From Progne subis subis (Eukaryota; Chordata; Aves; Passeriformes; Hirundinidae): a stretch of DNA of 64,000 nucleotides. Location: the NCBI GenBank assembly GCA_022316685.1, contig JAKJHU010000024.1, positions 2,116,501-2,180,500 of the forward strand, given 5' to 3'. Below the pieces are notes generated by a model that searched no databases, was not told the DNA's origin, and worked only from the letters and a program-made list of their open reading frames with translations. The translations under genes and the position numbers were made by a program. Shown here one piece after another: positions 13,171 through 23,904 of this stretch. Positions within the stretch are counted from its first letter, which is position 1. Every line of letters starts with the position of its first letter.

Positions 13171-13244
13171 GTGCTGCTATTGCTTTGACTTGTGTTCTGT
13201 CAGGCCTTCTTCCAACATGGCACAGCTGTGACTTTATGGTGCAG
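13171..13244 (+). other. Exon-like segment with good splice signals
   Basis: A 74-base segment sits between a pyrimidine-rich acceptor (tttgtgttggcag) and a donor gcag/gtaaaa. One frame through it is hydrophobic (AGAAIALTCVLSGLLPTW) and has an ATG shortly upstream at 13149. It has no recognised homologue and nothing next to it to splice to. It may be chance. Confidence 0.15.
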
Positions 13245-16200
13245 GTAAAACCGCATTTACTGCAGAGTGTTATGTAATAGAGTATAATTCTGCATATGAT
13301 TTGGGAAAAGTAACCAGCAGGTATAGATTAGCCAGTACCAAGCCATCAGCAAGTAAGTAAGCAGTTTAGCTGAAGGCAGGGTGGATTTGGTGAAGGTGAT
13401 AGAGGAGACCCTGCACAGAGGGAGCTTGTTTGGTACCTCCAGCTGGGATGGTATTCCTCAGTTTCAGCCTGGTTCTTCAGAGAACAGTGCTCTGCCTGGC
13501 ATTCAGCTCACTGACCCTTAAAATGTGATTCTTCATTTCTTGAGACAGTCATATGAGTGCCTATAGAACCCAAGAAGTTGGTACTAGGAAATGAAACTGG
13601 GGGGAAAAACACAGAATCAGACTGAGGAAAAATCTGCCACCGTTGAAGAGCTCTTCTGAATGAGTGTTCAAGAAGTAGTCCAGGAGGAGCAAATATTCAA
13701 TTAGTTGTCATCCCTCTTTTTCATTCCCCCTTTCAACATGAATGATGGAAGGATACAAAGAAAAGACACTATGGGTAAAAAATGTTTATTTGATATTTTA
13801 TAATGTAAAATGATCTCATTTGCTGTGCAATATTTGAAAACCTTATACAAAGCTAAATCCTGAGCATTCTCAGCATCCAGCACTCATTCAAAACCGGGAG
13901 GTGGAGCAGATGTTCAGCACAAATCTAACAAATCTCAGGGCTTATGGGTATGCTGGCACTGTTTAAGAGTAGCAAATTCTAGGTGGGCGTGTTAAAAGGA
14001 GCTATTCAAGAATGTTCATTTCACAATAACTGAGCCCACTGTAATTCTGGATTGATTTTCCGTTAAAGCAAGAAGTAGGTGCCTGGCACTTACAAGAGCT
14101 TCCCGTAGGCTTATTGCTCATTTTGGGCCAGACTGTGAAGAGCGCCTCAGGGATACCAGAATGCGTTCTCTGTCCTGAGCAGGTACAGCACAGATCATGC
14201 AGGCAGCATATGAAGTGAAGATGTCAAATCATCATTGCCTCAGGGTTGATAGCAACAGAGCAGTATGCTTGCACAAAGAGCACTATTGTTTACTCTTGAC
14301 CTTAAAATAATTTGATCCAATATGACACATTAAGTAGAAATGTTTTCTTTCTTCAGGAAATAGTTCTTGGCAATTGAAAACAAGCCTGAAAAAGTATGTA
14401 AAAAATAGATTTCTTAGCAAATGTTCAGTGAAATATTAAGACTGTTAAGATATATTCTCTAGCATGAACAATGTTTTCACAGTAAAACTGTCAAATTAAT
14501 TTTACTGGATAAAATGCATAATGCAGGTAACCCCTTGATTTAAACGGAGTTGCCCTTGGGATAAATTTATCTTCTGTCACTTAGTGTTTGCAAAAGCGTG
14601 TGACTTCAGTTTCTGTGGAACTGCTTAATTCTGATATGCAGTGTGCTGAGCATCACTGTAACTGAGCTGAGTCACATGAGATGACTTCAACACAAGGGAA
14701 ATTATGCAAAATGAAGCCTGCATTACTTTATTCCAAATGATGTATGGAGTATGTAGAGGATTTATTAGTTAGTTAGTTTAATTTGTAATTTATTCTTTCA
14801 AGGTTTCTGAACAAAAGGATTGGGTTAGTATTAGAGTTCTTGAGAAAACGAATTCATAGTACATTTTGTAAACACACTAACACAAAACAACATTAGGCTT
14901 AGGTACCAGGGAAGAACACCATTGCCTGAATTAACCCTCACCCTCCATGCCATTAAACCCTCAAAAAACCAAATACATCCCAGTTAAAATTCTTGGTGCT
15001 GAATGCCAAAGTGAAGCCATAGTGAGTTTGATAATCTTGGAAGTTGTGTTCTGTAAGAAAGGTGAATGTTGTGGTGTTATCTGGCTAAACTCTTAGGGAA
15101 ATGAACACAGGGTGAAACTGAGCAGCATGAAATCATATGAAGAGAGAACAGAGAGTGGGGTTTCACTGGCATCCTTCGGTCCTGGTTCCTAAGGCAATAA
15201 ACACAGTGAGCACCAGGAACGATCATGTTTGGGTGGCACAGGCCCTGTCGATGTCAGAGTGCAGGGGAAGTGTGACTGTTGATATCTGATGGCAGATACA
15301 GGGTGGGCCAATCTTTGGGGGCAACCTATGACAATCCAACCTGAGACACAGATTTATTTGGCTTGTGGCTGTATGGAGATTCTGTTTATACCCTGATTAC
15401 TGCTACCCTTGCCTTCCTTTCCAGTCTATTTCCTCCTGGCTCAGTAGTACCAGGCACATATAGGGAATGGTTTGGAGAACACTTTTGGAGTAGAAAAGGG
15501 GAATCTCAAAATAATGCCACATGGTTGAAGAGTTCATGCTCTCCCTTCTTTAGGGTAAATAGTGGTGAGTTTTATGGTTGTTCTCTGCTCTGACCTTCAC
15601 TGGAACAGGAAGCAGCTCCTTGGCTTCTCCCCAAAGAATAGTAAGGTATTTTTTAGCTGCATTAGCTTATACTGGGGTTGTTGTGGGGCAGAAGTGTCAC
15701 ACATTCGTGGCTTGCTCCCTTCCTCTCACTGTCATACCCTGTAATCTGATGCCTCTGAGCCGCACAACTTAAAAAACAGTTACAGAAACACCTCCTGATA
15801 GAAAGCAAGTTGGCAGGGATTGTGGAGGCTGAGAGACCTTGATGTCTCTCAGCAAGCTCTGAGACTGTTTGGGATCTGGGCAGAGCTTTTGCACTGTCTA
15901 ACATCAATCACTGAGCACCTACAGCAGTTTTGTCTGATGTTTTATGAGAGGCTGTACACGGAGATGGGTGTGTGGAATGTTTTGAGGATCAGAGCTCCTG
16001 GCTCCAAGGTCTTATTAGCACTGAGAGAACCAGACTCCTCCTCCAAGGTTACTCAGGGAGATGAGTGAATATTCCTAGGACTGACTCAGAAGTGGAATAG
16101 AATTTGGAATGAGCATTGATGATACCTTTGTCATCATCTCCTTAGTCATCAATTATCACTCTCTTGTGGGACATCTGAATCAGGTGTAAATCAATGCAAA

Positions 16201-16357
16201 TCAAAACCAGTGGGAACTTTCGCTGCATCATTCCATAGAATAAATTGATCTGTGTCTTTCCTTAGATCATCTGTTTCAGAAATCTATTGTAAGAATAAAG
16301 TGTATGAATATATGGAATCCAGTAGTACGTTTTCATTTCAGTGTCTCAGTAAGAGCC

Positions 16358-16375
16358 TTTTTTTTTTTTTTTTTT
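16358..16375. repeat. 18-base T run
   Basis: A simple homopolymer. Confidence 0.85.
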
Positions 16376-17217
16376 GTGACTGTCAGTCACAGTCAGTTGT
16401 GGTGTGTTTTAGATGTTGAAGCTGAATATAGTCTGCATGTATGCCTGTGAAATATTAGCTAGTTCTGAAATGCAGCTAATTTTGTTTTTCATTTGTTGTT
16501 TGCTTTTTTTTTTCTTTTTAGATTTAGACTGGAGTGGTTAATTTATTTGTAAGTATATGGTAGCTTCAGCATAGAAATTTCTGCCATTTTCAAATGGCAG
16601 AACTAGTATTGTATGACAAACATGTCATAAGTCACTTTAGTACAGAATCAACCTATTTTATTGTTATTTCATAACAATCATAACAATATTTGAAACTCAC
16701 CTGGAGCAAGGACATAGTGCTTTAATACTTTCTTTGTTGAATTCCCTTTCTTTTCTCTATATTTCAAGTGTTCTTTTCTTTAAATTTTTTGTATGAGGAA
16801 GGAGACAATGGATTAGTGACCTTTTTCAAAGCCTTCAGATGCAAATTGAAAGAAAAATTGATTATTGGGCACTTATATTTTTAAACTTTTATTGCAGTTG
16901 TGATACAATTGCAATTTGAGCTGGTTTTTAATAGCACAGAATAGGAGATATTGATGATAATTTAACAAATCTGACATATTTCAAGATAAGAGAATCAAGC
17001 AAGCAAAGATTTGCATCTTAAACTGTTTCGGTGGATTTTTGGAAGTAATTAAAAATTCAGGCTTTGTCCTGAGAAAGGATTTATTTTAACAGTCAGTTGT
17101 TTAATGTGTAAGTAGAATAAATTAATTCTCCCATTCCCTGAAAAGGAAAGTTTTGGGTTTAACCTTGAGAAAGGAGACTACAGTTTATGTTTGGAAAAAG
17201 ACTTCACGAGTTCTCCC

Positions 17218-17622
17218 AGAATCATAGAATGTTAAGGGTTGGAAGGGCCCTTGAGGATCATTCAGTCCCAACCCCCCTTTAGTGGGCAGGGACCTTTCCC
17301 ACTAGACCAGGCTGTCCAGGGCCTTATCCAGCCTGGCCTTGAACACTGCCAGTGTTGGGACATCTGCAACCTCTAACCTAAATTTCCCTTCTTTCAACCT
17401 GTACTCGTTAATTCTTGTCTTGTCACTGGAGTTCTTGATGAAGAGTCCTTTGTCTTCCCTCTAGGCCCCTTCAGATGAGGTCTCCACACAACTTTCTCCA
17501 GGCTGAACAGCCCCAACTTTCCCAGCCTGTTTTCATAGGAAAGTTGCTCCAATCCTCTTATCAACTTTGTGACCATCCTCTGGACTTGCTCCAACAGTTC
17601 TGTGTCCTTCTTACGTAAATTT
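17218..17622 (-). mobile_element. CR1 LINE 3' end, minus strand
   Basis: It starts agaatcatagaatgttaagg, the reverse complement of the CR1 tail with its ATTCTATG units, then ggttggaagggcccttgagg and the rest of the avian CR1 3' region. On the minus strand a frame (17594-17394) retains LIRGLEQLSYENRLGKLGLF, the C-terminal end of the CR1 reverse-transcriptase ORF. It is truncated at its 5' end, as most CR1 copies are. It lies ~1.6 kb upstream of the PTPRC promoter candidate. Confidence 0.92.
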
Positions 17623-18192
17623 GTAACTCTGATTATTAATTTTAACAGCTGATGGTTTATGGTTATCAGTATACCTAGAATGGTGGGATCACTTGAGTGT
17701 GTGATGTTCTCACAAAATAATAGATAGGGTAATAATTCATTGTTGTGGAAGCTCTGTAAATATCACACAGCCAGAAAAGATCCACTCTGCAGGAATTCGT
17801 CTTGGGGTTGCAGCTTGAGGAGTTGAGTGGAGATACTGGGGAAGGTCAGGTGGTAATGGAACCTGGTTCTTTTGGAGAGCCTGTATGAGAGATTCTTCAC
17901 AGGATGACATGCGCTGTACTCATCAGATGGCACATGCCAGCCAGCCATGCTGGTATCCTGCTTTTGTCTAGGATAAAAGGGACTAAGATGTCAGTGCTGC
18001 AGGCAATGCATGGCTGTAGTCCAAATTTAATTTGTGACAACTCCAGGATGATGAAGTTATTTTATATCAAAATTGCAGTCTCTGGAGTGTTAGAGCAGTA
18101 TCATTGGATATTGCTCTAATTTTTTTACAATCATCATATTTCCAATATAATTATTGAAATATGCAACTATATTGTAAATATAATGTGTATTT

Positions 18193-18199
<7 letters not shown>

Positions 18200-18226
<27 letters not shown>
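18200..18226. repeat. (AT)n microsatellite
   Basis: About 13 AT units, set in ~160 bases of almost pure A/T (18120-18280). Confidence 0.9.
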
Positions 18227-18231
<5 letters not shown>

Positions 18232-18797
18232 ATGTATAAATACAATTATAATGTAAATATACAATTATATTATGGAGACATATTGCTTCATGAAAGCTAA
18301 GATATTGGCCTGTGTTGTAAGACTTGAATCAAACTGTAGATGTGTTTAATCTTATGAGGAGTTTGATTCAGTCATATAATTTGTGAATTATTATATGAAT
18401 TTGTGCAACTTTCTCCTGTGTGATGTTTTGGAAGTCTCTGAAGGACTTATGAATAGGCAGCACAAAAGTATTTTCTTCCATTCTTTTAGAACCTTTAGAA
18501 CCTGCTGGTTCTTTTAGAGATCATCGAAGCAATCAAACACATCTCCTCCCTGTAGGGGCGTTTATTACCAGGTGATTGAGAACTGCCTCAGTGCGCACAG
18601 TGAGGGAAATGTCTTTGCTCTACCTTGTATCAAGTCCATGAAAGAGACAACAATCCTGCACTATCATGGTAAAGAATTGTATTGAGTTCTCCAGTTCCAA
18701 ACATTACAGAAAACAGGATTAGGCTGCCCCTATCAATTTGTTGTGTATTACTGTCATACCCAGAAAGACATCCTTGTAGGAAGATTCAGAAATATAT

Positions 18798-18872
18798 CCC
18801 ACAGAATCACAACATAGTTAGGGTTAGAAGGGACCTCTAGAGATCATCTAATTTAACCACCATGTTTAAAGG
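18798..18872 (-). mobile_element. CR1 3'-end fragment, minus strand
   Basis: The string acagaatcacaacatagtta followed by gggttagaagggacctctag and agatcatc is the CR1 tail in reverse. Only about 75 bases remain. Confidence 0.8.
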
Positions 18873-19202
18873 GTTTTCATTTAATCATCAGTTCTTCACC
18901 TGAGGATGCATTTTTATGAAGGCCTTGTTGTCAGAACAAGTGTTTTGGTGACTCAAGGTTAGGGTTTCTTTTTCACTCAACAGAAATCTCAAGAAACATA
19001 TATAACACTTATAGGAATCAGTGAATATGTGCAGAAAGGTGCACATAAAGGGAAAAAAAAAGACTTTGCTAAAATCCAGTCCTATGAGAAGTGAAGTCTT
19101 GTGTAGCTCCTAAGGACAAAGGAAGAAATAGCTGAAAATAATCTACTTTAGTTGAATTAAGGAAGCTAAGTATTACTGCAGGAACCTAAGAAAAACCCCT
19201 TT

Positions 19203-19330
19203 GACTTCCTGGAAACTGAAAGAAGTTTTTTTGAAGAAGTAATAGTCTCTGACATCACTACAGTGCATTGCGAGTTGGCAAGTGGTTGGTTAGGGTAACA
19301 GAGGAAGCAGCTCCTTCACAGATAAGCAGC
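19203..19330 (+). promoter_or_regulatory. Candidate haematopoietic promoter motifs upstream of PTPRC exon 2
   Basis: Within 130 bases I see: an Ets/PU.1-like site on the minus strand (acttcct, 19204-19210), abutting a full ISRE/IRF-type match GGAAACTGAAAG (19211-19222); a second PU.1-like AGAGGAAG (19300-19307); and a GATA-like AGATAAG (19320-19326). PU.1, IRF and GATA factors drive blood-cell genes, and CD45 is restricted to nucleated blood cells. The cluster lies 95-220 bases upstream of the exon 2 acceptor, so it could be promoter, exon 1 or an intron 1 enhancer. No TATA box is evident. Motif presence is direct; function is inferred, and single motifs of this length occur by chance. Confidence 0.35.
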
Positions 19331-19423
19331 AGTGCAATGTATGTGCCTGGTTAGTCTCCTGCTGCGTTCAAATTCTGTGAAGAAATTCTTTTGCAGACAG
19401 ATAACATTTATTTTGCTTTCCAG

Positions 19424-19474
19424 AGAGAGACACATGCTGTTTCATAAGGATACACCTGATTTCCAGAAATAACC
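19424..19474 (+). other. PTPRC: PTPRC exon 2, 5'UTR part
   Basis: The stretch follows a pyrimidine-rich tract (tttattttgctttccag) and precedes the start codon. In mammals exon 1 of PTPRC is non-coding and exon 2 carries the ATG, so an untranslated start to this exon is expected. The acceptor is read from sequence; its use is inferred. Confidence 0.65.
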
Positions 19475-19541
19475 ATGTTTTTGTGGCTTAAACTCTTAGC
19501 ATTTGGTGTTGCTTTTCTGGGACAGGATGCTTTTCTCAAAG
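19475..19541 (+). CDS. PTPRC: PTPRC exon 2: start codon and signal peptide
   Basis: The exon starts at the acceptor cag (19421-19423), runs through a 51-base 5'UTR stretch and opens the frame at ATG 19475 in the context aaccATG. It codes 22 residues plus one base: a signal peptide starting MFLWLKLLAFGVAFL, nearly identical to the mammalian CD45 leader (MYLWLKLLAFGFAFL), followed by GQDAFLK. It ends at a strong donor, g/gtaggt at 19542, in phase 1. This peptide directs the receptor to the secretory pathway and is cleaved there. A coding exon holding only the leader, then a very long intron, is the CD45 arrangement. No other ATG lies between the acceptor and this one, which fixes the start. Confidence 0.93.
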
Positions 19542-21890
19542 GTAGGTCGCAACTGATATTTCTTTGTCTCCTTTTGATCCCTCGATATCCTCTGTAGATG
19601 TAAAACCAATGAAAAGCTTTGCAAAGTGGAGAAATACCATCTTGGTTCAGAAATTAGAATACAATTGCATGCAATGGTGTAAGAACCTAGGTCAGGAAGA
19701 TTGATGCATCAAGTATTGGGCTAAAATGTCTCCTGCGTGGTCCCATGTGAGAGTTAGACAAACCGTTTAAAAAAGCAACCACATTTGTAGCTGAATTTGA
19801 AAAAGAATACATTTAGGTCTCTTATGTGAACCCGTTCCATGTAGTTTTTCAGCTTCATCACATGATATAGTACTGGTTTTCTGTGTTTAAATCCTTCAAG
19901 AAAAAAATCTTCCCATCAATGTTAGCCACTCCCTGGTCACAGAATCTGTGTACATTCTCAAGTTCCTCAAGTTTTGATTTTTTTACAGTAGTGGGTTAGT
20001 AACAAATTCTGAAACCTGTAAATTAATCTCTTATTATTGGTAAATTACTTATTTTGTAAAAGTGGTTTTATTTATTTATTTTGTAAAAACTGCTCCTTAA
20101 ATAATCTTTGGGATATTTAATTACCCCACAGATAATTTGCAGTTGAATTTGTTGCTTGACTTTTTGAGAGAAAGATAGACCCCAAGAAGACCATCTTGCA
20201 AAACATGTTAGATGTTAAGCAATTAGTCTTGAGGTAATGCTTAACATTAAGTCAAAAGTATCCATGTTCAAGAAAATACTTTCTTCAGAAGAAAATGCAA
20301 CATTTTATGTATATGTGTCTTCCATCAGTTTAGCTAGTAATGTAATTTGGGATAGTTGATGGCAGACACAAAATGGCTTGAAATATTTTTCCTGAAATGG
20401 CAGCGAGTTATACGCAGGGCTGAAATCTCTTTTCATTTACATTGCATTTATTTGTGCTTCTACCCTTATGTCACTATAGTAGCTCCAGGTTCATACTGAT
20501 GTAAGCAACAAAACGATCTGCCTTTAGTTGATAACCAGCTAAGAAGAGCATTTGAAGCCTGAGCATTGGCTCTCTTGTCCCTCAAAGCCTCTGAACAGAG
20601 AGAGCCCTGCATAAATCTGGTTGATAGCTGCTGGAGATTATAAGAAAACAAGTGAAGGCTGCACTGTAGCGGAAAAGAACAAAATCTCTTGCTTTTCCTG
20701 TCCTTTTTTATCTGCTGTCCTACTTTCCACTTTATAAGTCCTTTTTATGACTTCCCACTGCTACCTTTTCTCCAGAAAAGGCAGGTTACTCTCTGCCACC
20801 TCTACAGTCAGTCAACATGTTAGCTGACAGAGAGGGCTGGAAGACAGATAGATGGGTAGTAGCATTTTATTTCAAGTAATAGTTATTTTTCTTTGTTCAC
20901 ACACAGTAGTCTGACTTGAGCCAGTTCCTCTCTGTATTTACTAAACTGAAGAGCCTCAAGGAAATATTTTAACTCCTCTCTACTACACTTAAATCAATTA
21001 AATCTCATGCTGTATTATCAAATGCGCAACATCATGGACCTTGTTTTTATGATGTAAAAAAAGTTTGGCACAGAGATTGCTTCTCCTCTCATGGTGACAG
21101 AACCATTGTACTTCATGTTTATGTGCAGATTGCTCTGCCTTGTGGCCAAGGGACACTGGGCAGTCTCCTGGGGAGGAGTTTGTTAATGGAGGAGCAGCAT
21201 TTCGAAAGGATGGTGTAGGCTTTGGTTTTATGGCAATCACTTTTCAGGCACTTTTTTGTAAGTGTTAGGAGGACATTGGGACATCTTCTCTTATTACTAA
21301 AATAATTTTCCAACAGCCTATTGTACCTAGTGATCTTGAAAACTTAGGAGGAGAAATTTTAAGGTTGTCTTACTTCCTCCAAAAGCTCAGACATTCTATA
21401 AAATGAATGCTACTTATTTCCTGTAATCACCAAGCCACTTTTAAGAGCATCAAACTACATTAAACCAAACAAAATAGGAGTTAGAGCTTACACAAAAGCC
21501 TTTTCACTGTGTAAATCCCTCGAATAAAAAGCATGTATCCAGCTAATTTTTCTGATAAGAAAGAGATGTGTGGTAGTAATAAAACACCCCAAAAAACTGA
21601 GCAATGTCCCAAAGCCTTCCCCCAGAAACCCCTAACCCAAGCCAAAAAAGTCAGAAAAGCACCTTTGCTTCACTTTAGGAAAAAGAAATGCTTGCAGAAC
21701 AAGCAGTATTTCCATTAGATCATTATTTCAAGTTCTCCCCCTCCTCCACAAAAGTGTTAGCAATTTGACAGCTTTCAAAAGCCTTCACCCGCTTCTGAGC
21801 CACTTCCTTTATTTCAAGAAATGAAATAATTGCTTTATAGTTTTGGGTGTGACTTTTTTTCTCTGAATTTAAAATATCAAGCTTCAGCAG

Positions 21891-21993
21891 GCACTGGTTC
21901 TGTCTAGGATAGTGTTCCTTTTGGACATAGCCGCTAGTATGGGACTATGTTTTGGGTCTGTGCTGGAAAGTGTGTTTATAATAGAGGGATTTC
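21891..21993 (+). mobile_element. LTR 5'-end fragment in inverted orientation
   Basis: About 100 bases read on the plus strand (cactggttctgtctaggata ... ctagtatgggactatgtttt) match the first part of the same LTR type whose reverse complement lies at 23346-23904. A normal provirus has both LTRs in the same direction; here this piece points the other way. It is diverged and truncated. Confidence 0.5.
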
Positions 21994-21999
21994 TTCTTT

Positions 22000-22499
22000 A
22001 TCCCATACTGTTTATGTCCTACACTGCCCAATACAACATTAACCACCACCTGACTTCCCATCCTTTGGTATTATACACAGATATTATTCCCTTAGTCTAT
22101 CAACCACTGCAAAGTGTTCATAAGATGTCCAGCACCTGTCCATTGGGTCCATTTAGTCCATTACTTCGGCTTCATGTTGTGGTGATACTCAGGACAGGAG
22201 AGGTGGTTTGTTTCGTGGTTGTTGAGCACCGAAGCCAGCTCTGTTGGGGTTCCTGATGCACTTGCTCTGTTTCTTGCAAGACTTCTCCTCCATAGGTTTG
22301 GGTGGTTCTTGTTATAGTAATTCCTATAATATACAACTCAAATCTCATGGGTTATAATTTAATAATTTAAAGGTATTTCTATTACAATCTCTTACCACTC
22401 CCTATCGGGCTTTACATTGCAATGGACTCTTCCACTCTCCTTTATTTCAGCTTGGATTTACCCATAGACTGCAGTCCCTTAGGGTTGTACTTGCTCCAA
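22000..22499 (-). mobile_element. Probable ERV internal remnant, unresolved
   Basis: On the minus strand this segment contains phrases such as gcagtggttgatagactaag that I associate with 3' internal parts of bird ERVs. No open frame of note. If correct, the element lost its central coding part. Assignment is from memory of repeat style and needs a repeat library. Confidence 0.3.
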
Positions 22500-23317
22500 G
22501 TGGAGCTTTGTCTATGAGCCAGTCTCTTTAGGGACACACTTGCTGCTGCATGCATTTATCCAGCCACAGTGGCTCTGAGGGGCAGCTGTTCCAGCACAGC
22601 CCTGTCCAGTGGGCCTCAGTGCCCTCAGGAGCAGACCTGCTCCAGCACGGCCTCACCCACAGCCACCTGTCCCCTCAGAAAGCCAACCCGCCCAGCACGG
22701 CCTTGCCCCTGGCTGCAGTCCCTGGGGGGTGTTCCTGCTCTGCTGTGGCTTTATCCACAGCCACACACGGATTTCAGGTGCTCCAGCACGGCCTCATGAA
22801 CAGCCAGTGATGATTCAAGGTCCTGCTGCAGCGCAGACCTGTCCTTGGGCCCCGACACCTTCAGGTGCCACCTGCTGTGGCACTGACACTGCCATAGCCA
22901 CAGGCACTGCCAGATGTACCTGCTCTGGGGTGGACTTTTCCATGGCCAGGAGCACTTCCAGATGTACCTGTCCCCCATGGAGTCAGCCACAGTCACAGTC
23001 CCTGTGGCTCGAGTCCAGGCTGGAGCTGCAGCGTGTGCAGAACAGCAGCACAGGAGCAGCAGCGCTGCCCCGACCATCTGCCAGTCCCTGTGCATCACCT
23101 TTGCTGTCCTCAAAATGTCCCCAAGCACAGCAGAGTGAGGGGATCAGCAGCAGGGAAAGCAAAAAGCAGCCACAGAGGAGCACAACACTAATATACTGTA
23201 AGGCATCAAGCCCAGGGCAAGCACAGGAGTCTGCCCAAAGCAGCCAAACAGCAAAAGCTATAAATTCCATCTAACACATTCCAATCAAAACTGTTGTTAA
23301 TCTCAACCCCTTTTGAG
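22500..23317 (-). mobile_element. ERVL-like internal leader region, degraded
   Basis: GC-rich sequence continues from the primer-binding site on the minus strand. It includes four irregular units of a short tandem motif (plus strand tccagcacggcct, at about 22591, 22641, 22691 and 22781), a feature of bird ERV leaders. A 125-codon minus-strand frame (23128-22751) is open and its product has a hydrophobic leader-like segment around residues 19-34, but I cannot tie it to a known viral protein. No gag, protease or polymerase motifs are visible, so this is a remnant. Confidence 0.55.
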
Positions 23318-23334
23318 CCCTACATTGGGCACCA
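23318..23334 (-). mobile_element. Retroviral primer-binding site
   Basis: On the minus strand, tggtgcccaatgtaggg starts 11 bases after the LTR end. It has the obligatory TGG start, complementary to the CCA end of a tRNA. The ERVL group is named for tRNA-Leu, but I cannot confirm which tRNA fits here. Confidence 0.65.
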
Positions 23335-23345
23335 AAGAGGGCTGC

Positions 23346-23904
23346 TGTGGTTTAACCCCAGCTGGTAACCCAGCCCCACACAGCTGCATGCTCACTGCCT
23401 CCCAGTGGGACTGGGAAGAGAATCGGAAGGGTAAAAGTGAGAAAAATCATGGGTTGAGATGAAGACAGTTTAATAGTTAAAGAAAAACAAGGAATTAATT
23501 CACTGCTTCCCTTGGGCAGGCAGGTAGGTATTCAGCCATCCCCAGGAAAGCAGGACTCCATCACATCTAATGGTTACTTGGGAACAAAAATGCCATCATT
23601 CTGAATGTCCCCATTTCCACCTTCCTTCAGCTCCCTACACTGAGCATGATGCCATATGGAGTATCTCTGTGGGCGATTGGGTCACCTGTCCCAACTGTGT
23701 GCCCTCCCAGCTTGTTGTGCACCCACAATCTCTTCCCTTAGTGGGGTGGTTTGAGAAGCAGGAAAAGCCTTGACTGTGTAAGCACTGCTCAGCAGTAATG
23801 AAAACATCTCTGGATTATTAACCCCATTTTTCATCACAAATCCAAATTGCTCCATGATAGATAATGTGAAGAAAATTAACTCTACCCCAGCCAAAACCAG
23901 CACA
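23346..23904 (-). mobile_element. ERVL-like LTR, minus strand (5' LTR)
   Basis: On the minus strand the element begins tgtgctggttttggctgg and ends in aaaccaca, giving TG...CA termini over ~559 bases. It contains the stretch tactgctgagcagtgcttac and, near its end, attaaactgtcttcatctca (a polyadenylation-type region), both typical of a very common bird ERVL LTR family. The expected TATA region is degraded (cagtgtagggag). A primer-binding site follows it directly, so it is the 5' LTR of an element running toward lower coordinates. Confidence 0.85.

Larger units (their letters stand above)
10867..17217. other. No firm gene; one exon-like segment
   Basis: Apart from the isolated candidate at 13171-13244 and a T run, I see no structure. 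I looked for exons of the human neighbour ATP6V1G3 and did not recognise any. Confidence 0.45.

Noticed and set aside
22609..23274. 221-codon plus-strand frame
   Set aside because: Antisense to the ERV leader; Ser/Pro/Cys-rich by composition only.
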